From the NCBI GenBank assembly GCA_030248295.1, contig JASANH010000720.1, positions 186,001 to 250,000 of the forward strand: 64,000 bases of DNA, read 5' to 3'. The stretch's first letter is position 1, and every line of letters begins with the position of its first letter. Below, piece after piece: positions 1-22,600 of this stretch. The stretch comes from Mesodorylaimus sp. YZB2_4 (Eukaryota; Nematoda; Enoplea; Dorylaimida; Dorylaimidae). Position numbers and translations under genes: made by a program. The notes beneath the pieces are model-generated. The model worked only from the letters and a program-made list of their open reading frames with translations. It made no database searches and was not told where the DNA came from.

Positions 1-771
1 AACATTGGACAAAAGAATGAAACTGGGGATATGGCAAAGGATATGTAGAAGGAGACTGGGTACAACCATCGCATTGATACGGACATTTTGATCCACTTGA
101 AATCGGGATGCCAAATCGAATTGTGCACGATTTATTCCCATATTCCAAGCGATGTGCTTATTATAAAAGTACACGAAAACGACTGTTATGGTGGCGAGAA
201 TTTCCAAAATCAAGTACAGGATAAAGGTTGAGGGCGGAGTGGGAGGAAGGAAAGTGTTGTCGCATATGGGCACATACAATTCGTTGGATAATTGCCACAC
301 GTTTTCCGAATTCACGATCAAAGCGGTCGACCACGAAGCTATGATCAGGCCAATGGCTAACCACGGTTTCTTCTGGGTCAGGTTATCATATTTCCGATAT
401 TTTAAAGCAGCGTGCAGTCGCTGAGCGCAGAGGGCGAGGAATGAATAAAGCATGTTGGCCAGAACGACTCCGGTGCAAGCCAAGTCGAAGATTTTACAAT
501 GCAAGAGGGTCATCGGATAGTCGCAGTCGGACGCAGCAAAGATGTAAACGGACTTTGAGATTATGCCAACGGAATACCATAAAAGGATGAAACTGAAGTG
601 AGCCATCAAAAGACGCAGGTTGAGTGAGAAAGCGGTGACCTGCCAAATGACTATGACCAAGAGAATATTTGGTGGTATAGCCAGCCAGGCCATCGCGCAT
701 TCGGTGATCATCATGTAGCGATAGGATGGCACCAAGTGTTCTTTAATTGCTGCGCACGAATCGTTCTCCAT
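1..771 (-). CDS. Nematode-type 7TM chemoreceptor, Sra/Srab/Sre superfamily-like (3' partial)
   Basis: This is an uninterrupted 257-codon frame on the minus strand, from the ATG at 771-769 to the window edge without a stop. The N-terminus MENDSCAAIKEHLV is followed by about six hydrophobic helices, at roughly residues 19-43, 55-78, 93-116, 132-152, 182-202 and 228-252. Between helices 5 and 6 lies LASRFQVDQN (about residues 218-227). This matches the [FY]Q..[ED]N motif I recall for the nematode Sra/Srab/Sre/Srb receptors. A short polar N-terminus and a basic loop after helix 3 (RLHAALKYRKY) also fit a G-protein-coupled receptor. The expected role is chemosensation at the membrane of sensory neurons. 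The rest of helix 6, helix 7 and the C-tail lie outside the window. No intron is seen in this part. I am confident of a 7TM receptor and less so of the exact subfamily. Confidence 0.82.
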   Translation of the reverse strand, partial: MENDSCAAIKEHLVPSYRYMMITECAMAWLAIPPNILLVIVIWQVTAFSLNLRLLMAHFSFILLWYSVGIISKSVYIFAASDCDYPMTLLHCKIFDLACTGVVLANMLYSFLALCAQRLHAALKYRKYDNLTQKKPWLAIGLIIASWSTALIVNSENVWQLSNELYVPICDNTFLPPTPPSTFILYLILEILATITVVFVYFYNKHIAWNMGINRAQFDLASRFQVDQNVRINAMVVPSLLLHILCHIPSFILLSNV

Positions 772-2235
772 GATTTGCCACTGAAAATAGGAGATCGATG
801 AGGGAGGGCAGCGTGCTGTGTTTGGGCGTGTGATCGTTAATGACTGCAGCTCGAGTAAGTAGTCGGCGATGCAGAAACCTAAAATGCATGATAGAAAGAA
901 TGTTATTCAGCACAGCAGGTCCCAATGACAGAGTCAACGCGCGCACGCATTGTTGAGGTGGACTGGCGGCCAGTTTCCCTGACTAGCTACAAAATATCTC
1001 ACCGCCAGCAGCGTTCCTGACGACTTGGCACGCGATTTGAGGCTGTTCTTGCTGCTAATAGCTCATAGGAGTCGCATGAAAAAGAATAAGTATGGTCTCA
1101 TTTCCTCCCTGGTCGGTACGAAAAGTGCATGGACGGTACAGGCGCGGTAGTCAGGCTTACAAGGGCAAAAACGAGCAGATATTCAGACATTTGGAAACAT
1201 CTGTCACAGTCCTTGGTCGCCTTACCTCTTTTTAAGTTTCCGTCCCACCAACATTACCCAGCCAGAATTGCGTGCGTCATGCAAAACTAGCTACCATAAT
1301 TTGTCTTCCCAGGTACCTTAAAGGACCAGGATTCTAAAGCGGACCGGTCCATGCACTCTTGTCAGTGACAACGAAAAAATGATTGGGGAGGGCAAAGTTA
1401 CAGTATGAAAGGCAAATCAAAAGGTGGGGTCAAAACTTATCTAATGACGGAAATACCCATATTTCACAATATGGTCCGCCATCATATGGGATACAAAAGA
1501 GGATTACGGTATATCCCCGGGGCTTATGACCATTATGTGAAATGTAATACATAAATCTTAAAATGTATGTGCCGCTGTTTGTTCAGAATCTTGCCGTTAT
1601 CACCCACAAAAAGCCTAGTTTTAGGGTCGTATACTAGAACCCTGATAATGAATATTTTTGTAAAGAACATAAGCGCGAGATATTTGACGTATCATACATA
1701 CATACAGGAAGTCCCTGACCTGTGTCCCGGGGAAACCCTTTTCAAATCTTTTAAAGCGCCCGGGTTGAAGCGGATTCACGGTATGCACGTCTAACATCAA
1801 CCTATGACAGACAAGTTTTGGCAGGCGAATAGCTGGATCTCGGAGCTCACTAATGGTCAGCGTCACACTTACGTTAACAGCTAGAAATATACGAAAACAT
1901 ACAAAATCTGCGTGGCGCATGAAACTAATAAGCAAGTAGACTGATCCAGCACCCCGTTCTGATCAAACTAGAGCAAGCTAACTCTGCAGAAAAGGTTTTA
2001 TGTCCGAGCTTCCGCCTAGTTGAGAAATGGACCACCCACAGATCGTACCCGCCAGGAATACGAATAAAGGCTCGAAGAGTGGCTTTGTTTCTGAACACGA
2101 AATACCCTCGGAAAATCTAAATTGCACGGCGTTTCGAAAGCACATGCTTCATCACCCTCCCACGTTCAACCATTGCTCACGCACTGGTAGCACAAGTCGG
2201 AAGCATGCGGCAGGGTATGACATATGTTCATGTTC
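772..2235. other. Intergenic DNA, no gene recognised
   Basis: Short open frames here have no recognisable domain and no coherent splice signals. It is probably the upstream region of the minus-strand receptor gene. No tRNA or strong repeat was recognised. Confidence 0.5.
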
Positions 2236-2325
2236 ATAATTACCACATCACCAAGCACATGCATGCGCACTCGAGGGTGAAGGGACAAATTACACGATAT
2301 GATTTGCGAGTCGAACACTCGAAAG
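2236..2325 (-). repeat. SINE-A fragment (tRNA-derived)
   Basis: Read in reverse complement, this contains a box-B-like GTTCGA region and the shared body motif TCGAGTGCGC followed by TTGGTGATGTGG. The same body occurs near 5440, 25340 and 49235, with related copies at 42640 and 54630. The 5' head is poorly preserved. Confidence 0.55.
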
Positions 2326-2376
2326 TAATTGCGCACCTGGCGAGAGAGCTACGAGCCTAAAGCCTAAATACTGTAG

Positions 2377-2599
2377 GTATAGTTCGATGCGATGCGTCAC
2401 TTACTTATGGGCTAATCGACGAGGTCAGCCCTGCGCCGCAAGCAAGTATGCTGTATTATCATTCTCAAAGAGGACGACTACCGAATATCAGTGCGACCGT
2501 TGCAACAGGCGATGCGATCACTCAAATGAAGTCATAACGGCTTATTGAATGTTACAACTTGGTTTATCTTTCGTCGCATCGCATCGCATCGAACTATAC
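2377..2599. mobile_element. Small inverted-repeat element (MITE-like)
   Basis: The 223-bp segment starts with GTATAGTTCGATGCGATGCG and ends with its inverted copy, CGCATCGCATCGAACTATAC. It contains no coding sequence. Single ends of the same family occur near 3783, 13964 and 29212, so this is a dispersed non-autonomous DNA element. The target-site duplication is not clear. Confidence 0.75.
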
Positions 2600-2801
2600 T
2601 AATAAGGCTTGTAGTTTTCGATGCGATGCAAAAGTTTTTTGTGAACTAGCAGCGTAAAAAACATCTTATCGAAGAATACTTTCAGCTAAACCCACCAGAC
2701 CACTGTCCGAGTTACCTGCGACGAAGCCAGGCCGCAAGTTTCTGTCAAGAAATATTTATACGCGTGTAGATCAAAAACCGAGTCACGTTGGACTTTACTG
2801 A

Positions 2802-3060
2802 AGGTGCATGCACGTACGCAGGAGAAATAAAATTAGTTTCTCATGACCCTTTTCTGGGCTCTCTCTTTCAAATTAAATTAAGCTCCACGTTAGCCATTAC
2901 TTATCTTCCTTATGCCTAGGTCAAAGACCCAACCAATCGTTTTGTGAGCGGTATAAAAATAATTTTTACCCAACTTCTTAAAATAGGCTATCCCTCGATA
3001 TGTGCATAGACACATGCTAGCCTGAAAGTTTCTTGTATAATGTTAAAAGAGGAGAACAGA
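2802..3060 (+). repeat. Dispersed repeat C, copy 1
   Basis: The segment beginning GGTGCATGCACGTACGCAGG aligns over about 260 bp with 13557-13815 in the same orientation. Shared islands include CAACCAAT.GTTTTGTGAGCG and TTTTTACCCAA. Divergence is substantial. No coding content was recognised. Both copies lie near ends of the TATAGTTCGATGCGATGCG family, so they may be internal parts of a larger element. Confidence 0.6.
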
Positions 3061-4559
3061 TTTAGTTTATGGAAGATTTCAAAGAACTAGCCTCATTGTC
3101 GCGAAGAATACGACTGAAGAGCAAAATTGAACAGCGATATCAACGAAGCATAGGATGGCAGGCGACGAGGACACAGCATTCTTTCTATTTATCACAAAAT
3201 TCGCGAATGATGACACAACCAAAAGGTGCGGAATCGGGAGTCGAACCCGAGCCTCTGTCATTACCAGTCGTAACTTAAAAGTATTTTGCATTATGTGCCT
3301 TTGGTTGGCTCGAAATGAATGCTTCAGGATGGGCTACATCAAAGCTAACCATGCAACCCCTCCCCGCAGGCAATCAACGAAAAACTTGTCGGATAATTTT
3401 AAAGTCATCAGTTTACCACTTACACGAAACATATACCGGAAAATCACTCATGGCGGCTTCGGACATGTAGAAGGGTCAATTACTGCTGCTAGCTCGTGAA
3501 GAACGCTGCTGAAGGACTGAAAGGATAAGCCATCCTGGTAGATATTTAGAGCCCATCTTCCACTAACCCTAAGTCTGACTGATATCCGATAATATTCTTC
3601 CTTGTTAAAACCTCCACAAAAAGCAGCTTTCGCCACATTGACAAATTGGAAAGAGATTTTTTGATTCACTCTCATTAAAAAAACCTAATGAAGTTCCGGC
3701 TGGCTAACTAGAACTAGGAATCAGTATATGTCTGTCGAGGTGGAACTTCGCAAAGCTATGGGTGCTCCTTGTTAAGCTGGAAGTATAGTTCGATGCGATG
3801 CGTCAAATAAGCTTCCCCTAGCGCGTCCTTGTGAAATAGTGCGCGGCAGAGTACAAAATGCATGGAAATATGTCACAAAAGAGAGCACCGGGGCGCCTAT
3901 AAGCGAAAAGAAGAATGCTACTAAATGGATAACCTACTCACCAAAGGCTTTTGGCATACTCGACTATGTGCAAGCTCAATTACTTTTCGATCAAATTTCA
4001 CAGAAGCAAGACGAACCTTTGTTTTTAAAGCGATTAATTACCGTGCCATTTCAACAGGAAAATGGATTAATAGGAGCGTAAAAGCATGAAGATACAGTGC
4101 TAATTATAATGGAAATGCCATTTTATCTACCCTTTTCTTCAGACAATTAGGTTCTGCTGGGCAGCATTTCTGCGTGGGTTGACGAGAATCTAAGGCATCT
4201 GTGCTATAATGATGCGAATAAAACAATCCGTCAAATGTATTGGCAGGTAGATGTTATACAGTGGGTGCAACGGTTTCAATGGGATGTACAGTCGGCCTCA
4301 GTTATCCGCAACGTAACTTTAAAGAATTTTCAAAACTTAGCAATAATCGACCTTCTAGCAGATACAGCTAAAAAATTCGCAGCATTGATGAATCAAATGA
4401 ATGAATTTCCTAATTTTCTAAATTTTTGTTGCTTTTCATGCCTTTAGTGCGCACTTGTGATGGTTGGGATCACGTTACTTATCTGTCCATCATTTCAGAA
4501 ATACTGGAGAATATACCGTCCGCTATATGCACAATGTAAAATATATTTCACCCACAGTA
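3061..4559. other. Intergenic DNA with a solo MITE end
   Basis: A single MITE end, TATAGTTCGATGCGATGCG, starts near 3784. The 80-codon frame at 3839-4081 and a 70-codon frame at 4235-4447 match no family I know and lack clear splice context. A box-B-like sequence (minus strand, about 3235-3250, GGTTCGACTCCCG) has no matching acceptor stem, so no tRNA is called. Confidence 0.45.
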
Positions 4560-5086
4560 CAGTCGAGTCCACTTATAGTCACACCAAATAATGTCACAGT
4601 CCAGTAATATTATCACAGGTTTTCGAAACCCTGAATTTTTCCCCTATACTTTGTGTGTATTTTGAGCTCGCTTATTATTGCGCTCAATTTGGCCCAGTCC
4701 GCTTACTGTCACATAAATTTCTTGCCCAGGCGGGATAAGTATTAAAAAAGCGTCACATTTACACTCTTGTCAGTCTGAAACAAGTGCAAAATCGTCAAAA
4801 AACTAGGATTTCTCGCAAGAAAAAGTTTGCATGAAGACGAATGGCACCTTTTTCCTTCAGTTTTGATCTGACTGATCCTCATGATTTTGATTTCTTTGGT
4901 TACAAAAGCTTTTGAAAAAGCGCTTAAAATTCTAGGACTATGAGAAAATGATACGAATTGGCGGATAAAACGCATAAAAGTAAAGTTTCGGCCATTGCAG
5001 AGTGCACTTCGGTTTTAGTCACAATCCGGATATTTTCACATCTTTTTCCCGCCCGCAGCTGGTGATACTATAAGCGGACTCGGCTG
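4560..5086. mobile_element. Terminal-inverted-repeat element with TA target duplication (Tc1/mariner/pogo-like MITE)
   Basis: The left end CAGTCGAGTCCACTTATAG and the right end CTATAAGCGGACTCGGCTG are imperfect inverted repeats about 25 bp long. Both are flanked directly by TA (4558-4559 and 5087-5088), the target duplication typical of the Tc1/mariner/pogo superfamily. The 527-bp interior has repeated GTCAC motifs near both ends and no recognisable transposase, so the element is non-autonomous. The superfamily assignment rests on the TA duplication and the CAG-type terminus. Confidence 0.78.
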
Positions 5087-6530
5087 TAAAAAATACTCAG
5101 CATACTCAGCGATTTTTTCACACAGTTCATACTCTTGAGATCCCGTGGCGGTCGAGGCAGAAACCCTGCCATATGCATGGCTGATCGTAAGAATTCACAG
5201 CGCATGGCAGAAGTGGTGACCTGAGATGGTATGGACATGTGATGGGCAGAGACAGATTCAGTATCCCGTACAGCGATGCAATTGAACTCCAGCAAGACAC
5301 GGCCGCTTTGCAGACCAAAGAATCGATGGTTATACACTCTCAGGGAAGAAATGAGCGAAGTGAACATGAATCCATGAGACGGAGCAGGCTAGAAAAAATG
5401 GAAGAGAATTCAAAAAAGCCACCACAAGGAGGGGCTAAACCCTTCACCCTCGAGTGCGCATAAGCGTTTGGTGATGTGGCAAAACATGAACATGATGAAC
5501 ATGAACCATAGGAACATGAGTATTCAGCGATACTTTACTGAGTGAAAACAACAGGTCGCTGTTTGGATACCTATCCTTTTCATTTGCACTGTACGGATAC
5601 ACCCTCACTTCTTACCCCGGGGCTACGCATCTAGGATTGAAAGGATCTGACACAGAGGATACGAATCAGGTTCGTCGTGTTCAGTACAAAAGCATCTATT
5701 ATTATGCGTTCATAATAGCCCTACGAAAAGACATCTTTTGTAATGATAGCACTAAAGGGAAGGAAAACTGTGAAAAGAAATACAAAACGTAGGTGCACAA
5801 AATGTACAGTAGTATCCTATGACGTACATACTGTAGGTATTCCAAGTGACAGTTTTACTTGCACGGATGCTAGCGAGGGGAGCATACAAATGAGGATTTA
5901 TGGTAGGTATGTTTCAATTTTCCTTGTATGTCCTTTTCTGCTCCCCACCAAAATACGCACTCAAACGTCACAGGTATAAAGACAGGTATGCTTGTCCCAT
6001 GGGATAAATTGTGTCAGCCTTTAACGTACAAATACACACACGATTGTGGATAGGCAAGCAGGAAAGCATGGATGCTATATCTTGTAGGATTCGGTCAAAA
6101 ACAAGACGTCACCTCTTCGGAATGAGAAGAACTAAGCTGATGTCGTACATCTTATGGATGGCTTATTCTCGGACACTTGGCTCGGGTGCACGGTATGAAG
6201 GCACGAGCAAGCACGGTGCGAGATCGGGGACAGTGACACGAAGTTAATCTTCTTCGCGTGACCGTTGTTAACTTAATTGACGCAGGATATTGGCTCGTGT
6301 GCCCGTTATTTAGCACTGTTGGAATAACAATTTTTAGCAAATTGCTTAGACCGTGGATAGGTATGTCGTACCAGGCCATAAATTAGCCGAGTTACCTATG
6401 CGTACACGTCTCATCCCGTGACCTGCCCATCAGCGTTCGCTTCGATGGGTTTGGGTTGAGGCAGGGACAAAGCTATCTTGGCTCGCCCGAGCTAACTCAT
6501 ATGCTAACTACGATAAAAGAAAAAGGGCCC
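5087..6530. other. Intergenic DNA upstream of the guanylate cyclase gene
   Basis: It includes a SINE-A body fragment at about 5440-5510 (CTCGAGTGCGC then TTTGGTGATGTGG). Otherwise only short frames without recognisable content are present. It presumably contains the promoter of the cyclase gene, but I found no convincing TATA or initiator motif. Confidence 0.45.
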
Positions 6531-18449
<11,919 letters not shown>

Positions 18450-19687
18450 TAGCCTGACTGATATGAGCCCTGTAGCCACCTCGCTTATTACATCGCGAGA
18501 TATACTCTTACAAGCGTTTTTTATGTCAAAAGTTTCCCGGAATGTATTCTTCGTGTAGCATACTGTACCAATACACGAGTATCCGTAAATGCTCATTGTC
18601 CCACTTAGTTTCCACTTTGAACTGCTTACCTCCCAGGGCCCCCTCTGAGTTTTGGCGGCTACATGGGGATCATTCCTGTTTGGGTCGATGTGCGCAATGA
18701 CCCGGCCCAAGGACATCGGGTCACGACGGTTTCGATGAAGGGTAGGATAGAGACGCGAAGAAACTATGCACTTTGAATTCATTTCGCGTGATTCCAGTGT
18801 ATCTACGCTGACTTGAGAAAACATTAACCTCGGGCCTCGGCCGAGAGTGGATACTTTGTGCCACCAAATAATTTGAAGACTCATTTGAGATATCGAAGAC
18901 AATACATGAAGTCGCAAAAATGACAGAGAAACACACTTGGACAAGAAGCCAACTGTAAGCTGTCTGGGAAAATCCACGGCCAGTGTTGATCTGTGTTATT
19001 TATTCCTGTCATTCATAATTTAGTATCGCCGAGTAACCTAAGATGCCATCGAGGGCGTGCACACAAGATCTGTACAGTGTACATGCAGTACGAAAATGAA
19101 AGTAAAACTTTAAATGATCACTACGAAAATGTCACACAAAGCAACTTCAAAATGTCCCCCGTTCTTATTACCACAAGTTAGGTACTTTATCTTCAGCTTC
19201 TGCCGTCTTCACTTCACTCCTGAAACTGCTACACTATTGTCGCAGGGACTTCTATATGCGCCTTTTCTTGTCGTAGGATCCTGTTAAATACAAACTCCGT
19301 TTTCGTCCCCTTAAAAACCTTGGGTGGGTGGGTGGGCGTGGATAGGCGTACCAGAAGCCCCTGTTTACAGTATGAGAACACGTTTTCGTTCTTTCCACTA
19401 TCTAAAAAATAGCGCGTGGGTCCGCGAGGGTCTACGGGGGTCGTGGGTCTATGCCGTGCGAAAAATTAAAACGTCGCAAAGCGATGCGGACGTACCTCCA
19501 GTACCTACAAACCCCTGTAGTGCATATTCCTACGTCTACAGTGTACATAATGTTATCTTGTGCGACCCTCTACCATCTTCTTATGCCGATCCATTCTTCA
19601 GCTTCCAAATTGATAAATAGTTCCACTTATTACTAATAAAACCAGTTTTGGTAGAATTTTTGAAGAAGGCTTCGTTAATTTTTAAAT
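18450..19687. other. Intergenic DNA between the cyclase and transporter genes
   Basis: No gene is recognised. It contains the first copy of a 156-bp direct repeat (19175-19330) and a short GGGT tandem (about 19321-19336). Confidence 0.5.
19175..19330 (+). repeat. 156-bp direct repeat, copy 1
   Basis: Starting AAGTTAGGTACTTTATCTTC, this segment is nearly identical to 20076-20231, 901 bp downstream in the same orientation, with only a few differences near the end. The pair flanks the first coding exon of the OATP gene. Confidence 0.92.
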
Positions 19688-22600
19688 ATGTCATCACGGA
19701 GCAAATTAATGGACTTTTTTAAACACTCTGATAAAAGTAAAAGCAAACGGAGGACCGTCGATCGACGCAAGGAATATTTGACAGCAAATACAGGTGAGAT
19801 GGTGCCAAAGATCGTCCAGCCGTGGTAGTCTCCAGCGCTTAGAATAAGAAAGCGCAGTATAAGTAAAACCGTGTTTCTGTTTGATGAAATTTATGTTCGT
19901 AAATCTAAACTCTGGCCACGGTTGGTCTCTCAGTTTGGTATACGGTAGTTGGCTATTTCATGCAGCCTGCGAAACACACTTTGAGGAAGTCATTCCAAAA
20001 AAATTTTCTTCCTTTTTCGCAGAGATTGTGAGATTTGCTTGAGATGGAGAAAAAGGATCTGGAAACACAAAAGGAAAGTTAGGTACTTTATCTTCAGCTT
20101 CTGCCGTCTTCACTTCACTCCTGAAACTGCTACACTATTGTCGCAGGGACTTCTATATGCGCCTATTCTTGTCGTAGGATCCTGTTAAATACAAACTCCG
20201 TTTTCGTCGCCTTAAAAAGCGTGGGTGGGTCATTTTCGCAGTGACATATACGTCTGTTTAAATTTTGAAGCCGGTTTCTCCTTGTGCCCTTCTACCAGTC
20301 TTTTCTACCCGAACATTCACCTGGCCATGCGGCGGAATAACCTCCAGTAAGTTTATAGCAGAAGTAGGCAGTCCAAAATGCGAGAATGTGTTGGTGAACA
20401 GGAACTCGCCATTTAGGCGTAGAGTTGGTGATGTGTGGTTGACTGCCGTGCACGAGACATTCACGTCAGAACATCACGTATTATGCTCCCTCGCATTGCC
20501 CAAATCAAGTCCTACATCGCCATAGGTTTTTCGGAAGTAGACGTTGATTCTGTGCGACTAGCAACCCTAGTGTGGTGCCTGGTGTCTTTCTGTGATTGAA
20601 ATTACAGAACTGACTCAAGGTCAGCTTGAAAGAAATTATAAGACGTTTTTGCGCGTAACTTGGGAGTGCGCTTGGAAACAGCACTTGAATTATTTTATTA
20701 TTTAGAATTAAAGAATTACAAGTACAGTATGGCCCCGAATGACACTGGGGTTATTGGAAATCCAGCTGAAGATCATACTGACAATGGCACTACTGGCAGT
20801 GTGACACCAAAGGATGCTGAGTCGGTTGATGAAAGATCAGTGGCAGATTTGACATCGACGATTAAGCCAGGACTTTACGGATGGGGACGGTAAGGGAACA
20901 GTTCTTTCACGACCCCTTCTGCGGTTCCTATGCCTCCTCCCATTCTTCATCTACAGTATGCTCCCAGATAAGATCATAATGAGGCTCTGCTTGTGGCTAG
21001 AATCTCTGTCCTAAACAAGGCCAAAAAGGGCACTGCAGTGAAAGATCAGACTGCGGCAAGTCTGATAAACTGAAAAAATTTTAAAATTCCAATTTTTACC
21101 GCGCTGTTAAATTAATTTTCTTAATTGTACATGGGTTACTGCCTAAATTGGTAAGTCGCGTATTCCTATTCTCCAACTTGCAATGCAGTAGCCCGCAGCA
21201 CAGTGGGGAATAGTGCCTTCGAATATCGCGGAAGTAGGTCGAAAAATCAGGAGCCATGAGAAGGCGGAATTTTGCAGCAACAACACATTACAGCGGTCTG
21301 AAATATAGACATTTTGTGCACCCGAACTACACCTACAGTTTATATCGTATTCTAATTATAATAATTATGATGTGTAAAAAATATCAATGTCTGTGATCTT
21401 AGCGGGGTGGGGGATTATTCGGACAGTTTTCAAATGTGTTGTAATTATAATCCTGCTAAAGTCAACCTGTTGGGACTCCATTGGCCTCTGTCCATGCAGC
21501 AAGTTGTCGCGTTATCAACCTACGCTGAAGCAGGGTCTTATGCGCATCGAAGCACACTGATCAGACATCATCAACCGTTTACTGCACGGGTCCACATACT
21601 TCGCAACTGACCCCACTGAACCGTCTACCAACCGCTTTTATACTCGCGCTGACTCACATTCAAACAAGCCGCTGCATACAACAGATGCGCGGTAATTCAA
21701 CCGTTTGTCCCATTCAAGTCTAATATCATTTATATTCTGTCAGATTCACACCACGCTGGCTCCAAGTATTCAATAAGCCCCAGTGGCTACTGGCATGCTT
21801 TTGTTTCGCTGTATTTTCATCGACCCTCGCTGGTGCATTGATGCCCGCCGTTACTGCCGTAAGTATGCCAGGATTTTTACGTTTCTAAAACTCTTAAAAA
21901 ATGCTGATTAGGCCACTCGCGCTGTCATGTCCTACAGCATAGGCGATATGGCCGTCCATGATGATTGTGAAAGTGACCGCATATATTGTGGCTGGTTACT
22001 CTATCCTATTTGTTTCAGACCCTTGAAAGACGGTTTCACCTGAACAGTGTTCGATCAGGACTACTGAACAGTTCGTACGACATTGCATCTTTACTCATCG
22101 TTTTATTTGTGTGCCATTATGGCGAAAGAGGTAATTCGAATTCCATCTTTTCGAATAGCATCAACTCCAAATCGAGTCGCGAGTCGTGATCGATTGCGAA
22201 TCTTGTAGCAATTCGATCTCCTTTTTTAGCGAGAATACCTTGATGGATGGAGTTTCCAATAAAACGTATTGTAGGACTGGGCATATTGGGAAGAGAGGAG
22301 TGTTTTGAGTGCCGCCATAACAAATCTGGGCATACTGCTGTCTTAGCACGGATAAAATTTTTATATAGTCTTTTGCCGAGAAACAAGGCACCGGCCGGCC
22401 GGAAATTAAATTTGACGATGGGGCTACCATTCGACCTATCCAACCAACTCCCTCCCAGAGAGTGTTCTGCTGGATAAGGAAGGATTGCGAGGAAATGCTG
22501 CAGCACAATTGAAAAACCGGTGAGAAAACATAATTTTAACGTTGATTTCCATTTTAGGCCATAAAGGGAAATGGATCGGCCTAGGGGCTGTGGTTTATGG

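Noticed and set aside
3200..3295. tRNA on the minus strand with box B GGTTCGACTCCCG
   Set aside because: No matching 5' acceptor half or anticodon stem could be found upstream.
3839..4447. Two plus-strand frames (80 and 70 codons) as a gene
   Set aside because: No family resemblance, no coherent splice signals and no signal peptide; length is within chance expectation.
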